Part shown: piece by piece, positions 35,774 through 51,330 of the stretch
How the letters are laid out: each line of letters starts with the position of its first letter
How positions within the stretch are numbered: position 1 is the first letter of the stretch
NCBI RefSeq assembly: GCF_018320785.1
Contig: NC_054869.1
Location: forward strand, 14,394,698 to 14,458,697
Origin: Cheilinus undulatus
Taxonomy: Eukaryota > Chordata > Actinopteri > Labriformes > Labridae
DNA: 64,000 bases
Reading direction: 5' to 3'
The notes under the pieces: model-generated
The model's database searches: none
The model's input: only the letters and a program-made list of their open reading frames with translations
Told to the model about the DNA's origin: nothing
Translations under genes and position numbers: made by a program

Positions 35774-37014
35774 CAAATCTTTCAGCAGTGCCTTGAAATG
35801 AGGTATACCATCTAAAAGAGTGCATAATTTCTCTAGATACTTAACGTGTAAAGTTTACTTACTTCATTGACAGATTTTTTTTTACAATTTACTAGCACTG
35901 CATGCCTATGTTGTTGTTTTAATATCTTGAAATAAGCTGTTTGCTAGACGTTTCAGGGGACTGTGGCTCAAAAGAGTAATTACATATTTTAACTAGAAAT
36001 TAGAATAATAGATTTGCCCTAGATTTGACTTTTTGGAATGAGGTGAGTGCTCTTGATTTGCATGGTTGTGGTTCGTGTGTTTTTCTTCTCCCAGATCTCT
36101 TCCTCAATACTGTAGGAGACAAAATTTTGCTCCTTGATGGTGAAAACAGCCACAGCAAAGGCCTGTAAAGCAGCTGCAGCAAAGGTGAAAAGCAGTGACA
36201 TTTCTATCCAGGCATCATCAGACATCCCTAACTGCAAGACCATCCTCTCTTTGGCTTTGGAGCATTTCAATAGTTGGCTGTCTTTACAAAAGATTAACTT
36301 TCTTTCTCCCGAGCATCTGTTAATGTAATTCCTGCACATACGGAAATACCAGAATGTCAGCCATTCCCTGGATTACACGGCACAGCATTGTCTAACGTGC
36401 ACCCAAACATACACTCAGTCCCTCTAGGATCTGTTGGAGTTTGCAACTTTAAAGCACACAGGGTTTTGTTGCCTTGGAATGATAATCGTTAAATTGTCTT
36501 TTTTTTTTTGTCCTTAAGGGAGGGGAAGCTGCAGGGAATCAGTGGTTGTCAAAATCGAAGAAGTGATATTGTGATACCAGCCGGATGGCCGTCTGGTGTT
36601 TGTTTAAAAGGGGAGGGAAGAAAAAAAAAACAGTCCAGGCGATTGAATCATATCTTCTTGCCAATACGTCCTTGCGTTCCCACCTCCATCATTACAGCAA
36701 CATGTTTTATTTTCAGCAGTGCTGTTCTCAGTGACTCACATCCCAGAGCCATGTGCTGCTCAGTTAGGCCTCAGATCCCTTTAACACGGGCCGAGCGGTC
36801 AGGAGAAATTATGCACTAGAGATTACACTCAGATTGTGCTAAATTTAACCAGGGTATTGAAAAGATAAAATATCTTCTATTGTAAATTTGCAGACTTTAA
36901 TTACTTTTAGATTGTAGATCTGTTTGATCTGTATATCTGACTGAAAACATACCTGGGTTTAGACTCCAAATGTCTATAAATGCAACTAATAATCTGTGTT
37001 TTTGTGTCTTACAG

Positions 37015-37106
37015 CTAAATGGAGTCTCTCAAACTTTGTCACAAAGTTTGGCCTTGGAAAGGAAGTGGCCGCTGTGCAACTCCTCACCCAACACTATGAG
37101 GACTGA
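37015..37106 (+). CDS. pebp4: pebp4 terminal coding exon and stop
   Basis: After the acceptor TTACAG, CT completes a split Ala codon in phase 1. The exon then encodes KWSLSNFVTKFGLGKEVAAV and LLTQHYED before TGA at 37104-37106. The pattern W-x-hydrophobic, F-x-x-[KR]-F-x-L-G and T-Q-x-Y matches the end of the PEBP fold in PEBP4, where human has a W..D.FLNRFHLG segment and a TQNY motif. The three exons together give 83 C-terminal residues. The protein stops six residues after the T-Q motif begins, so the basic tail that follows in human PEBP4 is absent. Confidence 0.9.
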
Positions 37107-37190
37107 AGGATTCTCAATGTCTGAAAGAAGAATCTGTCATTACAATGATGACTTTCTCTGAATTAAACAGCATCATTGTTCAAAGCATAC
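37107..37190 (+). promoter_or_regulatory. pebp4: pebp4 3' UTR with candidate poly(A) signal
   Basis: An ATTAAA hexamer at 37162-37167, 56 bp after the stop, is the nearest plausible poly(A) signal. The true 3' end is not known. Confidence 0.35.
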
Positions 37191-39250
37191 TACAGGCCAA
37201 CCCTGCTTCTATCTTATCACTCAGTTAGAGATAGACTTCCTCTTTGTGTTTCAACAGCTGCTCTCGTTTTTTATGTTTCTCTGTATCTCTGTCTCGCGGT
37301 CTGGGGCGAAGGATTCGGGAGATAGATTTTGACCTCACTGGGGATTTCTTATTAGTTTCCGAACACTGTCGGCAAGAGGAGGAAGATGGCCTGATATCAC
37401 AGCTCAGTGTGGAAAGAGTTATTCTAATTCAGGGGCGGAAACACGTCAGGGCCAAAAAAAGGAAGTGGGAGGTGAAACCAAGACCGCAATACAGCCGGAT
37501 GCCGCAGTGGAACTTGAACCAAAATACTCAGCAGCAGAGTGACAGGGCAGGGGGAGGGGCTGCAGGCCCTGTGGTGTATGCTGGGTGAAGGGAACTTGCT
37601 GCTTGTGTAATTGTTTATCATATTTCCATTGACCACTCTCACCTTGGTTGGAAACACTGAGCTAATTCTGGTTCTCGATTGGTGTTTTTTTAAGTAGAAA
37701 CCGCTCTTACACATGTTGAAATGTCCTTGAGAGTAACTTTGGGATGATGAACCGCTCTTGAACTGTGCACGGTTGCATAAGAGGCCTACCTGGCAGGTCT
37801 GCAGAGGATGCTGTGGATAAACTTTTCAACCCGTTCACGAGGAGCTACTTTACAGACTTCACGGGTCTTTGTAGAGGGTGGGTCAGAGTACCCCCCAGGA
37901 GGAATATCGGTTTCTAACCAGCAACTCTCCTCAGGGAGGGGTTTGTATCAATACCCCAGATGTCTGAAAAAGGCTGGATTTACATGAGCCACTTTGATGT
38001 TCTGATGATCAATCTTTAGTTGGTGGTTTCATTGACCCTAATTTGGTGTCTCAATAGTGGGCTCGGCAGGAGTAGGTAATGGAGGTTTTTGTTCCTTTGG
38101 TGGTTAAGCCAGCCTTGGTAAACCCCAATGTGCCCTCTCTATGAACTCTGGGAGATCATTGATCACATCGTCCTGCATCTGCTTTGTTTGCTTCCCCGAC
38201 TTAGCAGTCAAAGCTGCCGCATCCACAAACAAAACAACCAAACAATGCACACAAGCACACACTGAAGACAGACAGTCCACTGCTTTTTGAACAAATGTGA
38301 AGTATCCGTCAGTTTGAATATTGCTCTTGACCTTGATTTACCCATCTTATATGACTTATGAAATCACATTTTGAACAATTGGCAAGGGGAGTATAATTCC
38401 ACACTCATTGTGAGGCATGCCAAGTGGGAGAGCATTCTTCCAAAAACCACCTACTTGAATCCATCAGTACGCCATTGAAATGCCAAGATTTGTACTTCCA
38501 AATACACTGTGCATTTTTTTCTCCTTTATAACGTGGAGATATCCTGCCAAAACAGCTGGGGTTTGCCACTCAGCTCTCTTCAATGTGTTTATTTTTACTC
38601 CAAATGTCAGGAGAGTTGAAATATTCTGATTAAGAAAAACTGACAGCTGTAGTTCACCGGTGCACACTATATTGCCTTCTCTGAAAAAATAACTTCTCAC
38701 ATCCCCTGATGATATGAGAAAAGCATTTAATATTTTCTTAATTTATTCAAGTTTACATTAATTAAAAGGAATTTGTATAATCTATTCAATAGCCTGACAG
38801 GCACTAAGTGATCTAATCTGCATGATGACTTAAATCTCCACTCTTTGTATGTGCTGCTGAAGAGTAGAGGCATTTCACTGGAGACTTTCTGCTCTTCATT
38901 ACTTGTGAGTGGCGGGAAAATGGATTTGAGTGTCACACCTTTTTAATGCGTGTCAACAGTATGGACTGCAAACTTCTTTGCACAATTTTAGTCAGTGCAT
39001 GTGATCCCAAAAGACACCATGATTAATGCAGTTTGACCTACCTTGAGATTTGAGTTAAAACCAGAGTTGTCACAATACTAGAAATTTAAACTATGATATG
39101 ATATGAGTAAAAATCTTATCAATTTCGAGGCCTTTTCTGAACCCACAGCAAAAAAAAAATTAGAAGGCCGGGTTTCTGCTCCTGAGTTGAATCTATGCTT
39201 TACTGTAGCATATGCCATAGGTCTTTGCAGCCCTGAACCCTATGTAGAGG
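37190..39250. other. pebp4-egr3 intergenic DNA
   Basis: No gene, RNA or repeat was recognised. Open frames on both strands at 37240-37715 lie in a GC-richer block and have no recognisable domain. Confidence 0.45.
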
Positions 39251-39256
39251 CATGTA

Positions 39257-40025
39257 CAGTGCATTCAGAAAGTATTCAGACACCCTTCTTTTTTTTAGTG
39301 TCTGTTATGTTTCAGTCTGATGCTACAAACATGTCAAGGCCTGCTTTGTGTTTCAAACTCCAAGCAGGCTTTTATGTGTTTTGCACTGAGGAGAGGCTTC
39401 CATCTAGCCACTATGCCATAAAGCCCAGATCGGTGGAGGGCTGCAGTGAACATTGTCCTTCTGGAACTTTGTCCCATCTCAAAACAGGATCTCTTGAGCT
39501 CAGTCAGAGCGACCATGAAGTTCTTGGTCACCTCTCTTACTAAGGCCCTTCTCTCCTGATTGCTCAGTTTGGCCAGGTGACCAGCTCTTGGAAGAGCACT
39601 GGTTGTACCAAACTTGTAGTGCCACTGTGCTCTTGGGAACCTTTAGTGCAGCAACATTTTTGCAGCCTTACTCAGATCTGTGCCTTGCAACAATCCTGTC
39701 TCTGAGTTCAGAGACAGGATCCTTTGACCTTATGGCTTGGTTTTTGCTCTGATATGCATTGTCAGCCATGAGGCCTTCTATAGAGAGGTGTGTGCCTTTC
39801 TAAATCATGTTCAATCAGTTTAATTTACCACACTGATAAAGGTGTAGAATCATCTCAGCAAAGGCTGAGACCTAAAGCATCTAAGTAAAAATTCAAATGT
39901 TTTTGCAAAGGGTCTGAATACTTATGTCAATGTGATATTTAAGTTTTTCATTTTTCACAAAGTTTTAAAAAATTCTAAAATCATGTTTTCACTTTGCCAT
40001 GGTAAATGTAGTATAGTGATAATAT
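39257..40025 (-). mobile_element. Tc1-like element, second family, truncated
   Basis: The left terminus TACAGTGCATTCAGAAAGTA (39255-39274) next to TA is typical of a fish Tc1 family. GGGTCTGAATACTTATGTCA at 39909-39928 is its internal right-side motif, after which the expected right terminus is missing. Minus-strand fragments at 39334-39531 resemble a decayed transposase. The right boundary is approximate. Confidence 0.7.
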
Positions 40026-40029
40026 TTTT

Positions 40030-42440
40030 TTTTCTGACTGTAGCATCAGGATGCAACATAAGAAAAGAAAAAGTGAAAGGAGGTTGGAGTAACTTCTCAA
40101 TGTGCTGTTCCTCTCCTAAAATATACCTGTGCATCTAACAATGCAGACTGTAAGCTCTGTGATTGGTCTGCTGGGTAGCACTAGGTGACAGTCAGTAATG
40201 TCTAAAGGCATATTTTGTGTACTTTAGAGAGAGATTAATATCTGCAAACATCAATATAGCTAGTATCAGACATGCATTTTATCATCCATGTCTCTCTCAG
40301 TGGCCGAATGAGAACAAGAATTTGCATCCTCTTCAGCTGATTCAGCACACGTATTTTTCATCTCCTCTGAAGTCTCCTCTCTTTTCTTCTTTGCAATAAT
40401 TGCAGCATAATCAACTGCTGCTCAATATTTATCAGCTCCATCTGCAATGTAGCACAGTCCGATTCAGTTGCCATGGTCTCCTGTACCCAAGCAAGCAGAA
40501 AATGTGGGAACTGGCATAGAAATCACACTTTTAATTAGCAGTTGGGGAAGTATTGCGGAGCGAAGTAATGCTTACAACAGCGTAGGCCAACACAGCATAG
40601 CTACAGCGCAGATTGAATACCAAAGGCTTTTGACAGTGTGCAGGAGTTTGCCTGGAATGTTTGACGGATTAATTCCTCTCATACACACCTGTCTCAATTA
40701 TGTAGTTGTTAAGTTTCATTGCTTCACAATACTGTCCATCATTAAAATAGATTGTATGATTTTAAAACACTGTATAGAAAAAATATCACAGGAACAAACA
40801 GCCTATGTCCAATCTCCTCAAAATGCCTCATGATATCCTCATTTTCAAAGCTTCTTTAAACACATGTTTGCATTCACTAATGAGGAACACAGAATAAGTA
40901 GTACTTTTGGTAAAGGCTTTTCTCTGTCAGGGTTACTGAGCTGGCCTTGTGTTTTAAAAGAATGTTTTGTCTCTTATTTTGTGGAAGGAATCTGTCTAGA
41001 CCGAGTCATGAGATAACATTTGTTATGATTGGGCACCAAACAAGATTAAGATTGATTAATAATGATACATTTTAAATCTGTGCAGGTGCAGACTGATAGG
41101 AAAGACCATGTGATTTTTAACTGGAATCATTGTAAAACACAGGCTGATGTTAGAAACAGAAAATTTTATTTTTATTTTCCCCAGAAAGCGCCCTGTCTGT
41201 AACTACTACACCATATTGTAACTCTTAAAGTTCACTTAAAGCGAGAGTTTTCCATAGTGTGGAGTCAAAATGTGATTTGGGTCATCCGAGATGAAAGGCT
41301 GAGTGTCTGCAGAGTCATATCTTAGGGGTATGTGGTCTTTTAAGGATCACTTACTTATTAGAGCATCATTGTTGGCAGATTGCTCAGCCTGATTAGATAC
41401 CATTGCTCATGTCATGCTGTAAGTATTACAGTCACCCTCATAACAGCAAAAGAGGCCTTTGCTCTAAAACAGTAATGCACAAAACAGGAAGTAAATTTCT
41501 GTTGGTATAATTAGCAACATTTCCACTTCTTTTACCAACAGCAAGGAACATTTTCAGTGTTCCCCATGGAACAAAACAAACCTAATTTGACTATACATCC
41601 AGAGTGCATGCTGAGTTTTCCGCTGTGCTTTAAAGAGAGCCCGCGCTTCCATGGAATTCCCATATGCAAAGGAGCTGGGACACCACAACCTGTCGACACG
41701 CTGCACGCCCGTACCATGTGATCCTGCTCACAGTCGAGGAAACAAACCTACAACAGGTAGGTGTTCCAGTTGTACCGGCCAACTTTCCAACCAAAGAGCC
41801 ACAAAAACCGTCTCCCACCATACAGTAAGTCCACAAGCTGACCTGAGGGAATTCGCTCTAGTTTGCATCCATAAACACGACAGTTGAGACAGCTTTATTC
41901 CATGGATATTCCACAAGATGAATCTTTGTGGGCAGCTTCTTTAGTAGACTACAATGCTTTTATAAGCTTATAAAACACTTCTAACTGTCATTTATGAAGT
42001 TACCACATTGTTCTGCATAACCTCATTTTTTAATGTTTCCTCAGCAGTCCAAACCAGTTACACATATCTGTATCAGTTAACTCATGGAACAGAGATTGGG
42101 GCCTTTTGTGTATATCCAATCAATCTACTGCAAAACACACTAGTATAAGTAAGTGCATTTGAGTAGTTTCTCATCAAAAGTACTCCTTAATGTATTTTAA
42201 GCCACATTCACCTCACAAGTGCAGTTAAACATCTTACCAAAGATACCAAAAGCATAATATGGCATGAATTGCTTGCTAGTAATATGTCTTTAAAACATCT
42301 ATATGTGCATGTGTATGTGTTGTAAATGCAAGCAAGATTTTCTTATCTTGAAATTAAATGCACTAATTTAGAGTTTACTTTCCCTTCACATGTTTTATTG
42401 ATAGCCAGTGCAACACATTCACAACCCATAAGCACATTTA
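40030..42440. other. pebp4-egr3 intergenic DNA
   Basis: There is no gene. A block at 40634-40700 (CAGTGTGCAGGAGTTTGCCT) resembles 57405-57470 and marks a dispersed repeat. About 41640-41900 is GC-richer with short open frames on both strands but no recognisable domain. Confidence 0.45.
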
Positions 42441-42735
42441 GCATCCATCCATTATCTATACTGCTTATCTGTCACAGGTGGCTGGAGGCTGGGTACACTG
42501 TGGACTGATCACCAGTCATTCCCTTAGATACAGAGATGAACAACCAGCTCACACTCACACCTACGGGCAATTTAGTCACCAATTAATGAGACCTAATGAG
42601 AATGTATTTGAACTGTGGAAAGAAGCTCAAGTACAAGGACAGAACCCATGCATGCATGAGAACATGCAAACTCCACACTGAAAGCCTCTGCGTGACTCTG
42701 TGGATTTGGACCAGGAACCTACCGTCCAGCCCCAC
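42441..42735 (-). repeat. LINE-derived dispersed repeat
   Basis: Words such as CATCCATCCATTATCTATAC, CACTCACACCTACGGGCAAT and ACATGCAAACTCCACACTGA mark a very common fish repeat. The CATCCATC edge is the reverse complement of a (GATG)n tail, so the element probably reads on the minus strand, likely from a LINE 3' region. Confidence 0.65.
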
Positions 42736-42924
42736 ATTTAAAGTTCCTGTGAGAAACTTAAAGTTTGTATCCATTTTGGCGCCCCCCTGTGGACAATCCA
42801 GTAACTCTTCGCTGCTGATTTTGTTGTGTTTATGTGAAAGTAGCATTGTTGACAAACTATAATCCCACTTTCTCTTGAAGGTATAATATTTTACTTAAAT
42901 GCAGTTGAAAACATAAACACAAGG

Positions 42925-42925
<1 letters not shown>

Positions 42926-42958
<33 letters not shown>
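42926..42958. repeat. (CA)n microsatellite
   Basis: About 16 perfect CA units in the egr3 upstream intergenic DNA. Confidence 0.95.
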
Positions 42959-42959
<1 letters not shown>

Positions 42960-42961
<2 letters not shown>

Positions 42962-44490
42962 CCCCTACCCCTGCCTTAGTGTTACGACTGAGTGCAGGTC
43001 TGTTTGTAGCACTAATCTCCATCCAGACATAGGGCTTGAGCATAACTCAGTTCTTTGAAGCATTTTAGACCAAAGAAAATCTTTTCTTTGGTTTTTAAAG
43101 TCTGCTGGCCGTCTTGCAGTAGAACTCCTGCAACTACACCCAGCTGTTGTGCCACTACTTTCAGCATCCCTGAGTGGGAGGGGGCCATTTCTCTTCCCCC
43201 ACATGGTGGATGGTGGCAGGACTGTTAGAAAGAGAGCAAGGAGTTCTGCCTCAGAGCGAAATATAAACAAGCTTATGGAAACGCCGTCCTGTAAGCGTGA
43301 ACACAGAGCTGAAAACAACAAACCCAGGGGGAATTATATTTAATAGTACATTTGATAGCTGCTATATTATGTTGCAAATGACACATTTTATTTTTAACTA
43401 TCAGAACTGTCACATATGAAGAACTCTACATTGAAAAATGTAAGGACAAAGTCTGCCTCTGCGGTGTGCAGGTAATGACATGTCTGACACCTACCTGATG
43501 GCAGACATTAAAAATAACTACAGAACTAGTCACTCTTCATGTGGATGGTTACATTTGCTTTTGCGAGTCATAAAGAGGCCTCTGTTTTAATTTTAGTACA
43601 TACTATAGCCAGCTAAAGACTCCTCATAGGAGCCTCAAAAACCAAATTTCACAGTGACAGAATACCAACAACAAAAACTAATGTTTGAGTGAGGTCTGAT
43701 CATCTTTGCAGATGGACATATTTCATCACTAAGCTCAGCTCAAACACATCTTGTTTTTGGCAAATTTAACTTGTGCCTTTTGACCTGGACCAATGTGCGA
43801 ATGGAGTGAGTCAGTATGAGGCAGATGATGAAGTCAACATAGAAAGTGGTTTGACTAAAAAAAAAGTGATGAATTTGGAATCAAGTCCATCAGGATGATT
43901 GTTGTCTCGTTTTGCTGATTGCAGGTACAGGACGCCCGGAGGACTGTGTCTGCTGTGCCCGCTGGTCCGTCTGCTCCTCATAAAGCACTCACAGTATACA
44001 CTGAGGACTTGCCTGTGGTAATGAGACACACAGGATCACTGGCTGCTCTGTTTGTGTAAGCCCCCTAAACACAGAGCATGATTCAGACTAATTCTCCCAC
44101 ACACTCTGTTTACACTTCTGCTTCATTGAGGTACTATTAATTTCTCAGGTCTGAATATTCAAGCTCTGACATTTCATTCAATATTTCCTGTGATTTTTTT
44201 GCAGAGGCCTGTGTGTGCTTTATGTTGTTGCAGCCACAGCAGAAAATAGGTAGAGTTCACACCAAATCCTCACTAAACTATTATGTGAAAGTGATACACG
44301 AGAATAGTCCCACGCTGTGTGTGCTTCTTTTTGTGTAACCTGATTCATGAGGGGATTTTTAGAAACATAACGAAGCAACCAGTGGTGCTATTTTTTTTCA
44401 CAAGTTGTCAAACTGGTGAAATAGTGATCCATGACGCGCTGTCCACTGTCATCTCTGAGCGTCTGTGGCTTCCGATCACTTTTCCACTAC
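42960..44490. other. egr3 upstream DNA
   Basis: No gene or repeat was seen. It is non-repetitive and could include distal egr3 regulatory sequence, which the sequence alone cannot show. Confidence 0.4.
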
Positions 44491-44498
44491 TACTTCAC

Positions 44499-44560
44499 CC
44501 GGAACTCACATAACCAAATACGGACACGAAAGGGGCGGGGCCGGACACTGCCTTATTTGG
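44499..44560 (+). promoter_or_regulatory. egr3: egr3 upstream Ets/CArG/GC-box/CArG cluster
   Basis: Within 62 bp lie CCGGAA (Ets core, 44499-44504), CCAAATACGG (CArG with one mismatch, 44514-44523), GGGGCGGGG (Sp1/KLF-type GC box, 44532-44540) and CCTTATTTGG (perfect CArG, 44551-44560). Ets next to CArG is the layout of ternary-complex serum response elements in immediate-early promoters. The role is inferred from motifs and position, about 1 kb before the egr3 start codon. Confidence 0.65.
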
Positions 44561-45110
44561 AGTTCCACTTAAGCGGTCATTTGGGCTCCAAGTCAAAGCA
44601 AGCCTCTTGGATTTACAAAGAGCTCGCAATATTTACAAGCGATTAACTCCGTCAATTACGGCCTTTGTGAGAGTGGCTGCATGGGGAGAGGGTTTAGAAG
44701 CAGTCTACGCTGCACAGAGAGCCCATGCTCACTAAAACACTTATAAAGTCAGTGAATTAATTAGAAAAGTTGTTTCAAAGTTAACCACCAAAACACCCCT
44801 ACGAAAAACAAATGACGTTTCAAACGTGTATTTCACGAAGCAGAAGGGCTCTATTTCTCTTTCTACTAACTCACACTGTTGTATAAACAGCACCCAGTGT
44901 GCCTGATAGTCTACAAGACAACAATAAAGATAACTGCCTGTCATGTTTTCCACAAACAGGACAGAGGAGGTCCACCGGCTCACCCAGAAGAAGGACCCTG
45001 CTGGAGGTGCCATGAAGATTTAGTCAACTTTATCTCTCCGTCGGAGCCTTTTGCCTTCACTGTAGTTTCCACCGACTGACGCGCGGAGAGCCTTGCACTG
45101 GGCGCTCTGT

Positions 45111-45120
45111 CCATATATGG
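45111..45120 (+). promoter_or_regulatory. egr3: Proximal SRE (perfect CArG box) of egr3
   Basis: CCATATATGG fits the SRF consensus CC(A/T)6GG exactly and is a full palindrome. It lies about 40 bp before the TATA-like box, the position expected for SRF control of an immediate-early gene. Confidence 0.75.
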
Positions 45121-45125
45121 TCATC

Positions 45126-45133
45126 TACGTCAC
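45126..45133 (+). promoter_or_regulatory. egr3: CRE-like half-site of egr3
   Basis: CTACGTCA carries the strong CREB half-site CGTCA, six bases after the CArG box. It suggests joint SRF and CREB input, as known for EGR-family promoters. Confidence 0.55.
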
Positions 45134-45150
45134 TCAAAGGTTCCATCCCC

Positions 45151-45160
45151 CTATTTAATA
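45151..45160 (+). promoter_or_regulatory. egr3: TATA-like box of egr3
   Basis: CTATTTAATA is the only TATA-like word between the CArG/CRE pair and the coding start. It predicts transcription starting near 45180-45190 and a 5' UTR of roughly 340 bases. Confidence 0.5.
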
Positions 45161-45504
45161 CAGGCAAACTGGAGTCCCCTATCCAGCTCCAATAGAGCAA
45201 GTAGAGCCGCTCTTGTGCAACCAACACCACCACCACCTCCTCCATTGATTCACAGACTTCAAATTCCCCCACAAGCAGCCCATCAGCTTCCACTGTGATC
45301 ACATTAATAACAACAATAGCCCGTGATCACACAGGAGGAGAGACCCGGCGCTGCTCGTCCTCCGCGGGATACTTGGATAAGCTACAGAAACAGGATCCAT
45401 CCCTGCTCCTCTCTCCTTTTTTTTCCTCACCTGTGTTTTCCACTTTGAGAACACTCGCCTTTCTGTTTTTTGCTCCTTGGATACCTGCGCGTTGTCCCTC
45501 ATAA

Positions 45505-45516
45505 ATGTCGGACTGA
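45505..45516 (+). promoter_or_regulatory. egr3: Minimal upstream ORF in the egr3 leader
   Basis: ATG TCG GAC TGA is a three-codon upstream frame that ends 11 bases before the egr3 start codon. If translated it could lower or tune reinitiation at egr3. This is inference only. Confidence 0.4.
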
Positions 45517-45527
45517 ATCTAACTGCT

Positions 45528-45681
45528 ATGACAGGGAAACTAGCGGAGAAGCTCCCTCTTACCATGAGCAGTTTAATAAACACGATCCCTGACAGTCTGT
45601 ACCCAGAAGAGGACATCCCGACGTCTATGAATATTTTCACCAGTACGGAATCTATTAACCACTACTCACAGATGAACACAG
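45528..45681 (+). CDS. egr3: egr3 coding exon 1
   Basis: This exon encodes residues 1-51 and the first base of codon 52. It begins [15 protein letters not shown], the signature EGR3 N-terminus, and includes the Y-P-E-E acidic stretch and an H-Y-S-Q-M segment. The donor is GTAAGA at 45682. The start is the ATG at 45528, chosen because it matches EGR3 homologues; it has G at -3. The frame stays open upstream, but only non-ATG codons extend it. Met13 is a possible second start. The exon is the front of the activation region of an immediate-early transcription factor that acts in the nucleus. Confidence 0.95.
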
Positions 45682-49302
<3,621 letters not shown>

Positions 49303-51330
49303 CCGTCACTGTGTGCACATGGACTGGACTCTCACCATGCCCCACAGAGAGACTAAAGGAAGACAGGACCACGTCCACTATGAGATAAATAGGTGACTCT
49401 TTTCCTCTCTTTTACATCGCCTGCTCTTATCAGTTCCTTCTATTTTGAGATGGATGCCTTTAGTTAAAGAGAGCCTCAGCTACTGTAACACAGTGCCAAC
49501 ACAAAGAAGGGCACCATGGCACATTCTGTCCAAAAGGCCACTGTGTATCTGTAAGGTTTGGTGTGGATACACTTTTGTAAATTTTATCAAGAATTTCTAA
49601 ATTGGAAGGAAGCCTGAATCCATCACAGGGGTCAAACAGACAAAAATACAGTGGAGCTTATAGTTAAAGGGTGAGTTGTCTGAGAGGTATGCATTAATTT
49701 TATTAGGCTGTTTAAAAGTGCAATTGGTTATATTTGTGTACTGTCATGGATACCTTATTAGTGGCACTTGACTGTCTTTTTGTTGTTTTTTTGTTGAGGT
49801 GTTGTGTTTTTTATTTTATATTTGAATGTTCTTTTTTTCTAAAGAATGTGCCAAATGTATTGTGGTAATACAGCCAACCTTGTTCTTATTATTGTGCCTG
49901 ACATTTGCCAAACATAGCAGTAATATCAGCTTAGCACACGTGTTGAGTTCAAGCAATCAGATCTCACATTTTTCTGCACAATTTGGTGAAATAACGACTG
50001 AATGGGTTACACAAAGCACACCGATGTCCTGTCCTGTAACCTGTACTGATAAAACAAACATGCCTGCAGCATTCAATGCCTTTGCCAATACTTATTTATT
50101 TGTAGTCACTGAGAGACACTGTGTATTTTTGTTGCCTTTTTCCATGGTGGCTTTTTGTGGTTCTACCAGATATAATTTCTGTTGCTTTTTGTTTTGAAAG
50201 CTCACCAATAATGTTCATTTCATAGTTTCTTGAGTTCAGCAATTATATGCAATACATTCATGACACATGCACCAACCCCTAAATCAAATGACTAAAAGCA
50301 CAGTTAGAGAGACTGAACTACTTTAATATATGACACTGGGTTGCAAACCAGCAGTAAATGAGAGCATTCACAGTGTAAAAAGAGTTTGGTTGAAGTCGCC
50401 AAAAGAAAAGCAGCATAATATAAGGGAAATAAGAAAGTGTCCAAATCCATGTTTACATTTTTTAATACAGTAAGACTGAGACTGAGTTGTAAACTACGGA
50501 GTTGTTGTTTTTGTACAGAATACAAACATGTATGCAGGTAGCTAAAGTAGAAGTTTCACTTTTGTACTAAACTGTCAAATGCACCATAACTCAGTATTAA
50601 ATTGTGCATATATGTGCATGCTTTCATGCACACTATGTAAATACAAATGTCTGCATAAACAAGAACTTTCAATTGACTGAATGCTTGTGCAGAATGTGTC
50701 TTTCAAGCTTTTAGTAATGTAGTTATAATACAGAATATTTTGTTGTCCAAACATTTTGGAGCACTATAATAGTGCCAAATATGGTGTATCATCTTCTATA
50801 AGAGAAAAAAAGAATGAGAGCACTTGCACCATGTGTACGCTTTAAAATGGTTAATAGAAGCACTTCTTCAAATAAACAAGATTTTTTACATTATGTGTAC
50901 CTCCATTATAATCAAGGTTATTCAGTCAACACAGCTTCTAACTTGTATGGAAAACAGTCATTCCCAGACAGACAGAAAGAAGATGAAAAGATTGGATCTT
51001 TTTCTGGTTTCATTATATAAGTGCACACAATGCCAGTATTTTTCTGATATGGTTTCTTCTTGATCTTAGTTCTGACAGAAGAAAATGGCTCCAATACCCT
51101 GGGAATTGTATTATAAATGTAAAACAATTGCACAAAAATGACCAACACAGTGTCAATTTGTCAATATTTTATCATAGATTAACTTTGCAAAGCAGGAAGA
51201 CTTTCTATTTTTAAGACCTAATTATGACTGTGAGACGAATGCAAATTCAACCTCTTTTTTCATTCAGGTGGGGCATTTTCATCAATGACAATTAATTTAT
51301 TAGACTTGTGATTATAAATAAAATAAAGTT
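49303..51330 (+). promoter_or_regulatory. egr3: egr3 3' UTR (probable)
   Basis: This AT-rich, non-repetitive sequence follows the stop. It contains the class II AU-rich nonamer TTATTTATT (50092-50100) and a Pumilio-type TGTAAATA (50636-50643). Overlapping AATAAA signals at 51317-51327 are a good candidate 3' end. AU-rich elements fit the fast mRNA decay expected of an immediate-early gene. Another AATAAA at 53799-53804 could give a longer form. Confidence 0.6.
50092..50100 (+). promoter_or_regulatory. egr3: AU-rich element nonamer
   Basis: TTATTTATT matches the UUAUUUA(U/A)(U/A) destabilising nonamer, about 790 bases after the egr3 stop. Function is inferred from the motif. Confidence 0.5.

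Larger units (their letters stand above)
22801..37014 (+). other. pebp4: Large last intron of pebp4
   Basis: This 14.2 kb intron separates the GFHRYQF exon from the terminal exon. It starts GTAATG and ends TTGTGTCTTACAG. It holds several transposons listed separately. About 24100-24720, 24900-25250 and 29690-30130 are non-repetitive and GC-richer than their surroundings and may be regulatory (inference only). A poly-A tract lies at 23332-23350 and an alternating GTATAC-rich tract at about 23530-23575. Confidence 0.75.

Noticed and set aside
36019..36339. 106-codon minus-strand frame resembling a membrane segment
   Set aside because: There is a hydrophobic Ala-rich stretch but no homology I recognise, no splice context, and it is inside a pebp4 intron.
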